A DNA stretch of 64,000 bases from Epiperipatus broadwayi (Eukaryota; Onychophora; Udeonychophora; Euonychophora; Peripatidae). Shown in pieces: positions 1 to 10,475 of this stretch. The notes beneath the pieces are model-generated. The model saw only the letters and a list, made by a program, of their open reading frames with translations, had not been told where the DNA came from and searched no databases. Within the stretch, counting starts at the first letter, position 1, and every line of letters begins with the position of its first letter. The position numbers and the translations under genes were made by a program. The DNA lies in NCBI GenBank assembly GCA_028023455.1, contig JAQFVV010000064.1:3291710-3355709 (forward strand), in the 5' to 3' direction.

Positions 1-299
1 TATATATAAAACTAATTCACTGTTTTCCTTTTTAAATTACATTTAATTAATACTTTTCATTTTTATTTTATATTGATTATTCATTTTTATTTTTTTGACT
101 TTTATCTAAATTTTAAGTTAATTTTTTTTTAATAATGTGTATTTTATTTATTTCTTTTGTATTTTATTGTATAAATCATTTTGTTGCTTTTATTTTCAAA
201 GTTTGTATGAATATATTATATTACTGCTGTTTTTATAAAATTGTTTTTTACATTTTTCTTATGTTATTTTTTTTTATATAGCACTATGTTTTATAAACT
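1..299. other. AT-rich non-coding DNA
   Basis: T-rich sequence with poly-T runs. I see no coding frame, RNA gene or repeat that recurs elsewhere in the window. Confidence 0.6.
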
Positions 300-757
300 G
301 TAATATTAATAATCAGTCATTAAGCTAATGCACATGCGCTTTGTGGATTTTAACTATAAATGAATACTCTCACTTCCAAACACAAGATAAAGTCTTTGTG
401 AAAAGATAGAATACATCCATCTACCTTTTCAACCCTAATGTTTATGTATGGGCAAATCTTAAGCATTTGGAAATAAAAGCATGAAGGTGTTAAGTGATCA
501 CTTTAAATTACTTTTACTATGCTTGAATGACATATCATAAATTATAGAAAATTTTGCAAACGTCATTCATTCAAGCATAGCAAAAATAATTTAAAGTGGT
601 CGCTTAACATCTTCACACTCTCATTTCCAAATCCTTAAGATTTGCCCATACATAAACATTTGGTTCGAAAAGATAGATGGATTCATTTGAGAGTATTTAT
701 TTATAGTTAAAATCTACAAAGTGCATGTGCATTAGCTTAATAGCTATTTATTAATAC
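300..757. mobile_element. Foldback (inverted-repeat) element, about 458 bp
   Basis: Two arms of roughly 200-235 bp (about 300-534 and 562-757) are reverse complements with scattered mismatches, around a spacer of about 25 bp. Shared blocks include TTAAGCTAATGCACATGC at the outer end, TTTATGTATGGGCAAATCTT midway and TATGCTTGAATGA next to the spacer. The left arm carries a short extra segment near 383-410. No ORF is present, so this is a non-autonomous foldback or long-TIR element. A diverged relative of the inner arm lies near 61610-61730. The family is not recognised and no clear target duplication was found. Confidence 0.85.
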
Positions 758-3678
758 TATGTTATTTCATATGTCAATTTATTATATTTTTATTTTTGTT
801 TTTCTTGTATAATTATTAGTCTATCATATTTCTTTTTTTATTAATTATTTTCTGTGGGTTTTGTTTAATTTTGTGATAATATTATTAATTTAATATGTAA
901 TGTTTATACTGCTTAATTTTATTACAAAATATTTATTTTTATTTTTTTTAATCATAATTCTATTTCTTCTCTTTGGTTACATTTTCTAATATTGTTTTTT
1001 TTTATATTAATTGAAAATTCATATAATAAATTCCCTTATATTTTATTCATTTCTTTTTTATAACAAACTATAGAAAGCAATCATCCTTTCTTCACAAGTG
1101 TTGCTAAACATTATTTTCCTGTTTGTGCTTGTTTTAAAACAATTTGTTTTATGTATTTTACATGCATTAAATTACTTCATTATGTATTTATTGTTTTGTT
1201 TTTTATATACTGTTGGACGGTTTTTTGTTTTTTTTTTATAGTATTTTTTAAATACATATAAATTTTTAATTATTAAGGTACCCAAATAATTAATTTTATT
1301 ATTTTCATCTTTTTATGTAGTGAATTTTATCACCCCCACCCCCATTTTATTTATATATTCTGTAAAGTTACCAAACTGTCTATCTGGTTTATTACGCATG
1401 CAAATGTTATTGTTTACATTTCTTACGCAAAACAATGGTTTATTTTTGTCTTGTAATTACATATTTCAAATTAAAAAATGATATAATCAATCTTCTCTAG
1501 ACAATTGTAACTTTGTGTATGTGTGTATAAATTTAGATCTGTATTCATGTTTTAGAAAAATATGAAAAGCAAAAACATGAATTCTAAATTAATATTAAGG
1601 AATACATATTATCATTAAAAATTCTTTAAAAATTAGTAAAACCTTATTTTCAAAAATAATCTATAATAATAATTTTTTAGAATGTTCATAACTAAACTCT
1701 AAATGTAATATTGATTTCTATCTCTACTGAATAACTAATTGCAAAAATGTTAACTTTACGATTCCAAGATGTCAGAACAAACTAATTTTATGACAGGTTT
1801 TTAGATAATTGACTTTTGGAAAGGCAGTAGTCGCAAACTAATCGTACAAACAGACTTCTATGACTGCTTTTTGGGAATTGGAAAGCTATTTTGAAGCATT
1901 TATCCTGCCAGAAAATGGTCAATTAGCCAAAAACATTCATGGAAGTCTCTCCACTGCCACAAAATGATCCTCACCTTATTCAATGATTGAATAATTACTT
2001 CAAAAGTGGAGCTCAGAAAAGTCATACATTTTTATAAAATAAAATAAATTTATAATTCTTTTTTAAGAATGTTAAGAATGTCTCCAATAAATACATAAAC
2101 TAAGAAAATGAAACTAAGTCAAGTTTCAAAAATGAAATGCAAAGGTGAAGAGACTTTAATATGCACTATTCAAAAATATTTTATTTACAAATCCTAGTGA
2201 ATAACAGGAATCCATAATCTATATTTTATTTCAATCAATATTTCAGAAGGTGATCATCAATTTATTCAACTGTGACTTCTCTTCTTCACAGTGACTTATT
2301 TACCCTATAAAAGTCCATTTTCAAAATGATAAATTTCTTACAAAGTCACCCAATCCTAAAATAAAATAAAAGATATACCAATTTTTAGTAGGACTAAAAT
2401 TATTTGTATTGTATGTGTGCACAAGTATATACATATAAGTATATATACCCACATAAACATAATTAAAATAATTATATCCCAAACAAACATATTGCTAAAT
2501 ACTCAACTAATGTTTTAAAAATCAACCAATCAAATCATTGGTAAAGATACACTTACCATCTCTGGCTTTATCCTAAAATAAACAGTCAATCAGATCTTCC
2601 AGGAATTTTTTTCAAAGCATCAAACACCACTCTTTAACTGGCGGTAAGTTCGCAGCTAATATCTCAAATATAATATGCAAAGTTTTTTCCATATTGCAAG
2701 ACTACATTGAGATAATTTCACATTTTTAAAAATCTTAAAGTTTTTGAATTTATTATTTATACCAATAATAACTTTCTACATTATATTGTGATACTAGATG
2801 TGAACTCACTAACAGATGAAGAATGGTGGTGCTGTGAAATAATTAACCTGGAAGATATGATTGGTTGGTTGGTCATATTAATATAATGTCATAAATGAAA
2901 AGTAAATGATATGATTATTATTATCATTAAACTTTGAATTGTTAATTTATGTATTTCATGTACTAAGACAACTAGCAAAAAAATAATATAATAGTAATTC
3001 CATCTCCACTGTTTTTATTCAGTATTTATAGCATATATGCATTTTCTCTTATTTATTAATTGTAATACTATCTGTGTAATTCATAAAATGACACATTTGC
3101 AATCACAATAACATGATGCATATGTGTCTCTGTGTGTATAGTAATTAGATATTGTTCTGGAAGCAATGTTAACTAATCAAATTGTGGATTTATAGAGCAC
3201 ACAATTCATTAAGCGTAAAGTATAATATTATACATGATCATCTAATTCGAAAAGTTAGACATTCTCCTTTTTCTATACATGCATTTTAGATGCAATCATC
3301 TTAGATATGTGAATTTGAAATAATGATTATCCACCATTTATACCAGAATGATAGCTTGAACTTACAATTTTATAACTTTACGTCTAAAGATGAATGTTCT
3401 ATAATTACACAAATCCATATATATATATCCTGTTGAGATTGACCAATTTTTTCCTCAATGTAGCAATGAATAAAATATTATATAATTTGTAGATGGTATT
3501 TTGAAAATTATCACTTCAATTTATTATTATTTATATAAAAATCCATTTGCTATCTAATTGTTATATAGCCTTGACAACAGATTGCCAATATCTTATTATT
3601 TTGTTTAAGCATGAGAGTTATGGTCTTATAATTTGTATATAATATAAATAAAATGTCCCTTAATTAAAACAAAAATGT
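758..3678. other. AT-rich non-coding DNA, no recognised feature
   Basis: Long AT-rich stretch with stops in all frames. Slightly less AT-rich patches (about 1770-2030 and 2550-2660) show no sustained open frame. I see no exon, RNA gene or repeat that I can support. It is likely intergenic or intronic. Confidence 0.5.
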
Positions 3679-3848
3679 AATCCTAATAAAAATAATAAAT
3701 TTAACAGTAATAAACTATTATAAACAGTCTTTAAATCTGCAGAAATACTTTCGGTTAATTTCTTAAACCTGCCTCAACTGCCATTAAATTCAAAAAGACT
3801 GTTTATAATAGTTTATTATTGGTAAATTTATTATTTTTATTAGGATAT
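3679..3848. mobile_element. Short hairpin element (MITE-like), 170 bp
   Basis: Arms at about 3679-3737 and 3788-3848 are near-perfect reverse complements, both beginning ATCCTAATAAAAATAATAAA and reaching AAACAGTCTTT. The loop is about 50 bp. The few mismatches suggest a fairly recent insertion. No coding capacity. It resembles a miniature inverted-repeat transposable element, but I could not define a target duplication. Confidence 0.8.
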
Positions 3849-5640
3849 AGATAATTGACAGAATATTATTGTAAAACCTTGATAAATAAAAGATTAAATT
3901 ATGAAATGCTAATGATTAGCATTTTAATTCTCAAAAACCTCAGTAAATAATGATTTGTTCTGGTATGTTTATGGAAATTTCTTTGTATTCTCTCAAACAA
4001 ATATTTCTGTACAAAAACAAAGATTTGTTAACTGATTGTAAAAATTAGTTTTGAAAAGGGAGAGAGAGAGAAAAAAGAATTTCTTAAAGTTTATCAGATG
4101 CATGATAGAATTTTTAACTAATAGACACAGTTCAAAAAAAGTTTGTAGTATTAAAAGAAAAAAAAATTTTTTTTGTTTTCTCAGTTTTTTCTTTTTCTGC
4201 TTCCAATCACGATTAGTATTCTCAACATTCTTCTTCTTGTGTTTATTAAAAAGCATATATTGGCTATTGTCTTAAGGTAAGTGTCTAATTAAGTTGTTTA
4301 TAATAAACACCTCATAGAGAGTTGATTTGGGGTAAATAAGCTATAAAATGCTCAGTAAGAAAATTTAGCTCAGTCAGTTGGTTTACATTTTGTGAAATCC
4401 ATTGGAATGTATATATTTACTTTGAAAGTTGAAAATAAGAATGAATTTATAGATAAAATACACTATAATTTCATACATATATATGATAAATTTTAAACAA
4501 ATGGCTTGCTTAAAAAACTTTAGTGGTCCCTTGACTACATGGGACTCCATGGAAGAAGAAAGTAAAACATTTAGCAAGAAGAAGAAAAACTTAATTATGT
4601 CATTCAAACTCTATTATACATGAATATTTAAGGGTGCCTTAACAAACAAGAAGAGGATTTGCTGAGAATGAATGGCAAAGTACAAACTGATCGTGGGAAA
4701 ATTATTATGACCCATTTTATCAAACTTGGTTGAATCCATAATTTTTCTAAAACTACATGAATAAAAATTGTTTGATTATAAACTGCATAAGAGTAACTAG
4801 TGTATTAAGAACTCATTTAAACTCCAGGAATCAACTACTTATTACTAATCTATTTTATTTCAGTTTGAAATTCTGACAACTGATAGAAGGAAAAAAAAGA
4901 TTCCCAAAGATTATTATCACCAGATAAAATGTTAGTTTTTTCATTTGCTTAACTATATTTTTCTAGCAAGAAACAAGATTCAAAATATAAAAGGACAAAA
5001 TACAAGATCTGGAAAGTAATAGTAATTATTAATTATGTCATTCTATTGATAAACACATATATATATATTTCCTTCTTCTTTCTCTCAGTTAATTATTAAC
5101 TAATACCAATTTTTCTTGATATATTTCTACCTGCTCTAAATATATGTATTTACTTTAGAGTAAGTGTGTATATTTATATTTTATTTTTTTCTTATATGTG
5201 TGCATTATTATTTTTTTCATGTATATAATTTCAACCTTGAGGTGACATCTGGATAAAATAGAGATTTTAAAATTAATATCATGAATTTTATGGATAAAAA
5301 ATTTGAACAATTGCATTGAATAGTTGAGAAGATAAAAATATAGAATCAATCAAGTGTTGATCCAAAAAAAGCTAAAAATCAACTACTTGGCTCAAGCAAT
5401 TAAAAATATTCCGATAAAAGTGAGAGTCAAATTAAAATGCAAGAAGATATCAAAGAAAAGAAAATCTCATTTAAGATGGACTTAGCTATATAAAAAAAAA
5501 ATATTGCACATGAAAATAATCAACTAGATGTTCATAGAGATGTGTATACAGATATTGATACTCGTGTATATACTTCTAATCCCAGTATTGTCAATCAATT
5601 TTTAAAAATCAGGATTTTTTCAGGACACACAGGTGAGGCT
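3849..5640. other. AT-rich non-coding DNA with low-complexity tracts
   Basis: Contains GA-rich and poly-T tracts around 4060-4200 that open short spurious frames on both strands. The translations are dominated by Lys, Phe and Leu and have no domain. Nothing else supportable is seen. Confidence 0.5.
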
Positions 5641-5649
5641 CCAACTTAG

Positions 5650-6095
5650 TATATTAGTAGTTTGGAAAAGATATTTTGATTTAAATAAGTTGACTGAAGA
5701 GATTAAAATTGTGATTGCTTGTAGTTATTTCCAAAGTGCATTTCAGGCATAGTGGGAGTCATTGTTTGACAACCCTATGAATTTTGATCCATTAAAACAG
5801 GCTCTGTTAAATTCCTACTCCAGCATTGAAGTCAGGAAGGAATCTGATATTGCACTGTCCAAGAGAAATGTAAACCTAGAGAGACAGTAACTCCATTTAT
5901 TCATCAGCAAGAAAACATATTAAAAACACTGACCACCAATCCTTTATCTAAAAGCCAGATTGCATGCATAATTAGGTGTAGTTTCCCTAGTCCCATTGAG
6001 AAGATGCTAATAGGCACTGATGTAAAAACTGTAGAACATGTAGCTGAATTTCTCAGTGTGTTTGATAACAGTAAACCTGCAAATGATGGTGACTG
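5650..6095 (+). pseudogene. Broken gag-like (capsid) fragment of an LTR-type retroelement
   Basis: A decayed reading frame is visible. One segment reads RYFDLNKLTEEIKIVIACSY, then after a stop WESLFDNPMNFDPLK and further to the end of a frame near 5888. A second frame continues with FIHQQENILKTL and EKMLIGTDVKTVEHVAEFL up to about 6090. Composition, length and the order of an F-x-Y-x-LN-x-L-x-EE block followed by a W-E-S-L block resemble the capsid part of Ty3/gypsy-type gag proteins. There is at least one internal stop and one frameshift. No protease, RT or LTR is visible nearby, so it is a dead fragment. The family assignment is inference from the pattern alone. Confidence 0.45.
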
Positions 6096-7300
6096 AGAGC
6101 TGGGACTTAAATCCCAACCCAGATAATCATTTAAAAGGGGACAATGAACCTCAGATAAATGCCATTAGTTACAAAAACCATGATATGGAAGAAGCCCAAA
6201 GCAACAGTTAATGACTGAAGGCTGAGGATGCTAAGAATCTGCTGAGTGTAGATCCAGGCTGCCATTTGATGATGACTTTTTATTTAGGTACTTACAACTG
6301 CAGATCACTTTCAAGGGAAGGAAGATTGCAAGAATTAGAAGAAGAACTGTCTTATATTAAATAGAACATTATTGGACTTTGAGAAACTGGAAAAAAAGGT
6401 GAAGAGACAATGGATGTAAAAAGTGGGCATGGAAGCACAAGTGGAGTTGGAAATTATATATAAATAATGGAATAACAATATTGTGATTGAAGGTATATCA
6501 GACAGAGTGGCAATAAATGGAAGATACCAAATGTAGATAATTCAAGTTTATGCCCAATAAGTTCCTAAGTTATGAAGAAATAGATGATTTGTATATACAA
6601 AGTGCTTTTGATCAAACCAAACAAGATTTTAAAACTGTCATGGAAGACATTAATGCCAGAATTGATAAATATTGAAAGATGAAAATGTTGTGAGTAAACT
6701 GGCTATGTGACAAAAATGAAAGAGGTTGTAGACTTATGAAGTTTGCAAAAAACGATATATCAAAAATATTTTCTTTAAGAAAAATGCTAAACAGAAATAA
6801 ATATGGAAGCATCTAACAGAAAAGTAGTTCAAGATTGTAATGACCTTAACACATTCAACACATGTAATGATCATCCATTGGTGTAATGTAAGATATGGTG
6901 TTAAAAAGTAGATAGAACAAATTATATTCCTAGCTTTTAAAAACACTCCAATAAATTTAAATTAAAACTTGTAAATCATTTTAAAATATTAATTGGCCTT
7001 ATAAATGGTTCAGACTCGATTAATATCAATAAAAAGATAATTGAGAATCTATTAAGAACTGTAAGAAAAATAACTGGTCTAAATAAGCTGCAATTTTTAA
7101 GAAAATTTTTTATTGAGACAGGACAATGTATAAAAAAAGAGGGAACATAATTTTTGGAAAAATAATTTATTAAGAAAAATTTAGTGACTATACTTTTAAT
7201 ATAAGGTATTTGAACTCAGACTTTCAAGTCCCTTCAGCCAAACCTTCTATCTCATACAACTGATACATATGACCACACACATATGAGAAAAATAAATAAT

Positions 7301-7346
7301 CTCCAATATATGTATTTCATGCTGAACCAGCGCTCATCAGTTGGTA
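7301..7346 (-). ncRNA. Hammerhead ribozyme motif, type I, family R1, core intact
   Basis: Read on the minus strand: CCAA, CTGATGA, stem II GCGCTG-GTT-CAGCAT, GAAA, stem III ATACATAT, A, then TTGG. CCAA pairs with TTGG as stem I. Stem III is a short palindrome and the predicted cleavage is after the A at 7307. Stem II has one C-A mismatch and a G-U pair at its base. All conserved core bases (CUGANGA, GAAA, UH) are present. Activity is inferred, not shown. Confidence 0.75.
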
Positions 7347-7486
7347 CAGATAAGAATCACTGCACAATTAATATTAAGGTAGCAAATCTTCAAACTATAA
7401 TACACAGGCTTCAATCTCCTCCACTATCCAAATCTTAATATAAACTGAGCATTTATTATACATATATGTGTAGAAGACAATGATCT

Positions 7487-7533
7487 GAACTAACTGATGA
7501 ATGCTGGTACAGCATGCAATACATGTATTGGAG
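7487..7533 (+). ncRNA. Hammerhead ribozyme motif, family R1, broken core
   Basis: CTGATGA at 7496-7502, a perfect stem II (ATGCTG-GTA-CAGCAT), then GCAA where GAAA is required, then TACATGTATTGG. The A-to-C change at 7519 should abolish cleavage. It forms the right arm of the foldback. Confidence 0.7.
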
Positions 7534-7715
7534 ATCATTTATCTTTCTCACATGTGTACTGTCATGTGTATCGGTTGTATGAGATAAAGTGAATGGTTAA
7601 AGAGAGTTTGGAAATCTGTGTTCAAATTCCCCCCTATATTACATTTAGACTTCAGATATATAAAATATACTTGTATTTAAAATAAGATTGATATATATGA
7701 GAGATAATGACCTGG

Positions 7716-7757
7716 CCCAACTGATGAGTGCTGGTTCAGCACAAAATGCATCTTGGG
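7716..7757 (+). ncRNA. Hammerhead ribozyme motif, R3 unit 1, broken core
   Basis: Stem I CCCAA pairs with TTGGG. CTGATGA is at 7721-7727 and stem II GTGCTG-GTT-CAGCAC is perfect. The next four bases are AAAA instead of GAAA (G12 changed at 7743), then the palindrome ATGCAT and C. Everything but the one core G is intact. Confidence 0.85.
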
Positions 7758-8143
7758 GGTTATTTGTCTTTTATTGTATCTTTATTTATAAGAAATTATT
7801 TATGAAATAAAAAAGAATGAAGAAATATGGAAGTTGTTTATCTATAAAAAAGATATCGCGCAAGGGAGAAGGAGAAACGTAAATAGCCATGTGTGTGTGT
7901 GTGCTAAAAATCAGATATATTAATCTTTAACTTGGATTAAAGTTTATATCTATGCTAGAGAAAATTTCTAGTTTAATAAATGATTAGTAATAATCATTAC
8001 ATGTTTATCAAAAAGTTGACAACGTAAAAGTTGGGAGTAGAGTAAATTGACGCTTGAAAATAAAAATTAGACAATTTGCTCTATATAAATAATCTTCATG
8101 TAATAAAGATATATATATATGTATATGAGAGATCATGACATAG

Positions 8144-8185
8144 CCCAATTGATGAGTGCTGGTTCAGCACGAAATGCATCTTGGT
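8144..8185 (+). ncRNA. Hammerhead ribozyme motif, R3 unit 2, broken core
   Basis: Stem I CCCAA with TTGG, perfect stem II (GTGCTG-GTT-CAGCAC), GAAA at 8171-8174, palindrome ATGCAT and C. The only core fault is TTGATGA for CTGATGA: C3 is T at 8149. Confidence 0.85.
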
Positions 8186-8551
8186 TGTTATTTGTCTTTT
8201 ATTGTATCTTTATTTATATGAAATTATGAAATAAAAAAGAATGGAGAAATATGGAAGTCGTCTATCTATAAAAAAGATATTACGCATGGGAGAAAGAGAA
8301 ATAGTCATGTGTGTGTGTGTGCTGAAAATCAGATATATTAATCTTTAACTTAGATTAAAGTTTATATCTGTTTTAAAGAAAATCTCTAGTTTAATAAATA
8401 ATTAGTAGTAATCATTACACGTTTATCAAAAAGTTGATAAGGTAAAAGTTGGGAGTGGAGTAAATTGACGCTTGAAAATAAAAATGAGCCAATTTGTTCT
8501 ACATAAATAATCTTCATGTAATAAAGATATATATGAGAGATGATGATCTGG

Positions 8552-8593
8552 CCCTACTGATGAGTACTGGTTCAGCACGAAATGCATCTTGGG
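8552..8593 (+). ncRNA. Hammerhead ribozyme motif, R3 unit 3, core intact
   Basis: CTGATGA at 8557-8563, GAAA at 8579-8582, palindromic stem III ATGCAT, C17 at 8588, then TTGGG. One mismatch lies in stem I (CCCTA against TTGGG) and one in stem II (GTACTG against CAGCAC). All catalytic bases are present, so some cleavage is plausible. Confidence 0.8.
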
Positions 8594-9434
8594 GGTTATT
8601 TGTCTTTTATTGTATCTTTATTTATATGAAATTATTTATGAAATAAAAAAGAATGGAGAAATATGGAAGTTGACTATAGTTTTGTTGTCTATCTATAAAA
8701 AAATATATTTAAAATATGACTATAGTTTTGTAAAACTATTTTTAAAAAAGAGTTAATAAGGATATAAAAAATATAATTGTGACTTAATAAGAAAAGGTAT
8801 AGAAAATAATAAAAATATAAAAAGTGTAAAACGGCATCCTGATATTGGAAGGAAACTTCATTTTTGCAACAAAAAAAAAGATATAACTATTACTAAAAAG
8901 AGGATGATATTATGAAATGTGTGAAAGAATTTTATAAAGAATTATATAATATAGAACAAGAAATAAAGCATTCCCTACAGTTATTGCTTTTTCTGAGTTG
9001 CCTGACATTTTAAATCTCAGTAAGATGGGACAATTATATCTATGAAAAAGAAAAAAGTTTTATAAAATGGTGGAATTAATATTAATATTTCTTTCCAAAA
9101 AGAAGTGAAAAAATGAAAAAAGTTTTGGCAATGTTTTATATCAAATGTCTAAATGATAAAATGTATCAGATGATTGGAAGAATCTGCTAGCAATATTGAT
9201 ATTTAAGAAAGGTGATAAAAAAAATAATAGAAAATACAAACCTGCCAGTCTTTTATTAGTTCTATGCAATATCATTACTATGACAATTAGAACATACCTA
9301 CAAAGAACAATGGATTCTAATCAACCAAAACAAAAAACTGGACTAGATATCTAAATGTTGAAAGAAATCATAAAAAAAAAAAAAAAACAATGAAAATGAT
9401 TTGACAATTGTGTTTTGGATTTATTAGCAAATTC

Positions 9435-9650
9435 TTTTATTTTTTCCTACTTTTGTCATCTACTGTAAACTTTAGCAACCAGTAGATGATAGTGCTTATT
9501 GAATCCTTATCCTAAGCCAAAAACTAATCTGAGAATATTTGGATAGAACATCACTGAATAAGAATTTAATAAGCACTACCATCCATTATCTAATAAATAG
9601 CAAAATGCTAAGCTAAAGTCATTGTGATGTTTTGTTGCTAATACTTTGGA
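9435..9650. repeat. Small inverted-repeat insertion inside RTE copy B
   Basis: The RTE text breaks after TTTTGGATTTATTA and resumes near GATTATGAAATGGCA. The insert has TTAGCAA / TTGCTAA near its ends, CATCTACTG / CAGTAGATG, and inner arms TAGTGCTTATTGAAT / ATTTAATAAGCACTA. It is probably a MITE; the ends are not exactly defined. Confidence 0.5.
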
Positions 9651-10191
9651 TGTGTAGATTATGAAATGGCATTTTATTTTTTAAGAATTTCTACAATAAT
9701 TAAAGCATCAGATCATTGAGCTATAGGCAAAATATTGTCATATTCTGAATAATATTTATCTAAATACAACAGCAATGATTAGATTACATGATTTATACCA
9801 AGAATAACATTGTGAAAGAGCAGACAGTGTGATTCTATATTTATGCAGCAATTTTAATAGTTTAAAATGGAAAGCCAGAGGAATAAAATAATGTTGGGAT
9901 TGCCAATGATGTGGTTGATTTTGAAAATAAGGTTTCAGAGCTTGGGAAATGTTGTAAAAGTTATCATATAAAAGTAAAACTAAAAATAAATGGTAAATGG
10001 ATTAATATTCTATGGATTTTTTTTAAAAAAGATTGATAATCACAAATTAAAAGAAATTAACAACTACAAATACCTTGATCAACTTATTAATACAACTGAA
10101 AACATAATAAATGAAATTACTCATAACATTAAACTTGCAAGGATTGCTTTTAGTAGAAATAACTTAATATCACTAAAAAAATATGTTTATG

Positions 10192-10475
10192 TATTTTATT
10201 TAAACAATCCAAATACATTCAACTGTTAGTAATAGCACATCAAACAGATTAGTATATGCACGATAGCTCAGTTGGTTAGAGTGTAACCTTAAAATTCAAT
10301 AATCAAGAATCTAAAGGTCCAGGTTTGAATCCCATGCTAGTACTGTCGTTGGTCAGACCAGCAACACCTGAAGAAGGGAGGAGAATAATACCTCTCGAAA
10401 CATTGTGCATATACTAACTTTTTTGATGTGCTATTACTAACAGCTGAATGTATTTGGAATATTTAAATAAAAGTT
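10192..10475 (+). mobile_element. tRNA-like SINE in palindromic arms, with 13-bp target duplication
   Basis: A 284-bp element is flanked by AAATATGTTTATG at 10179-10191 and again at 10476-10488, the mark of target-primed retrotransposition. Outer arms of about 65 bp (TCCAAATACATTCA, TAGTAATAGCACATCAAA, TTAGTATATGCAC and their complements) enclose a tRNA-like body with A box TAGCTCAGTTGG (from 10264) and B box GGTTTGAATCC (10323-10333). A hammerhead-like segment follows. It sits inside RTE copy B. The same outer arms form the hairpin at 60118-60345. Confidence 0.8.
10341..10412 (+). ncRNA. Possible type III hammerhead motif inside the tRNA-like element
   Basis: CTGAAGA at 10368-10374 (N7 = A is allowed), a stem II of six pairs GGGAGG / CCTCTC, and GAAA at 10397-10400 followed by CATTG. 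Upstream, TGT then C (10344-10347) could pair with ACA to make stem III and a GUC site. Stem I would be GTTG...GTC with GACCAGCAAC; its 3' strand GACCAGCAACAC is longer than its present partner, as if the 5' strand had lost bases. Weaker than the type I motifs. Confidence 0.4.

Larger units (their letters stand above)
7190..7650. mobile_element. Foldback of a ribozyme-bearing SINE-like repeat (family R1)
   Basis: Arms at about 7197-7346 and 7478-7645 are reverse complements; the spacer is about 130 bp. Each arm carries a hammerhead-like motif (minus in the left arm, plus in the right) followed by a CA/TG-rich segment, a TCATACAACTGATACA-type block and a tRNA B-box-like TTCAAAT. A single arm of the same family lies at 21905-22085. 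It is inserted in the RTE copy B. The head-to-head arrangement suggests two inverted copies or template switching. Confidence 0.8.
7688..8700 (+). mobile_element. Head-to-tail tandem array of a hammerhead-bearing repeat (family R3, retrozyme-like)
   Basis: Two full units (7688-8107 and 8108-8526) and a partial third (8527 to about 8700) repeat in direct orientation. Each begins with GATATATATGAGAGAT-like sequence, then a hammerhead motif, a (GT)n tract, and an ATCTCTAGTTTAATAAAT-like segment, ending near TTCATGTAATAAA. Predicted cleavage sites at 7752/7753, 8180/8181 and 8588/8589 give unit RNAs of 428 and 408 nt. Tandem units with one type I hammerhead each and no ORF are the published hallmark of animal retrozymes. 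The array interrupts the RTE copy B. Confidence 0.85.

Noticed and set aside
2810-2860. CAGATGA...GTGAAATAA resembling a hammerhead
   Set aside because: U4 is wrong, no stem II pairs well, and no cleavage-site partner is found; it does not recur as a repeat.
3993-4275. Overlapping open frames of 74-87 codons on both strands
   Set aside because: They arise from A/T runs; the translations are almost all Lys, Phe and Leu, with no domain.
10258-10340. Genuine tRNA gene
   Set aside because: A and B boxes are good, but the acceptor and anticodon arms do not pair properly, the middle is too long, and it lies inside a retroposed element with a 13-bp duplication.
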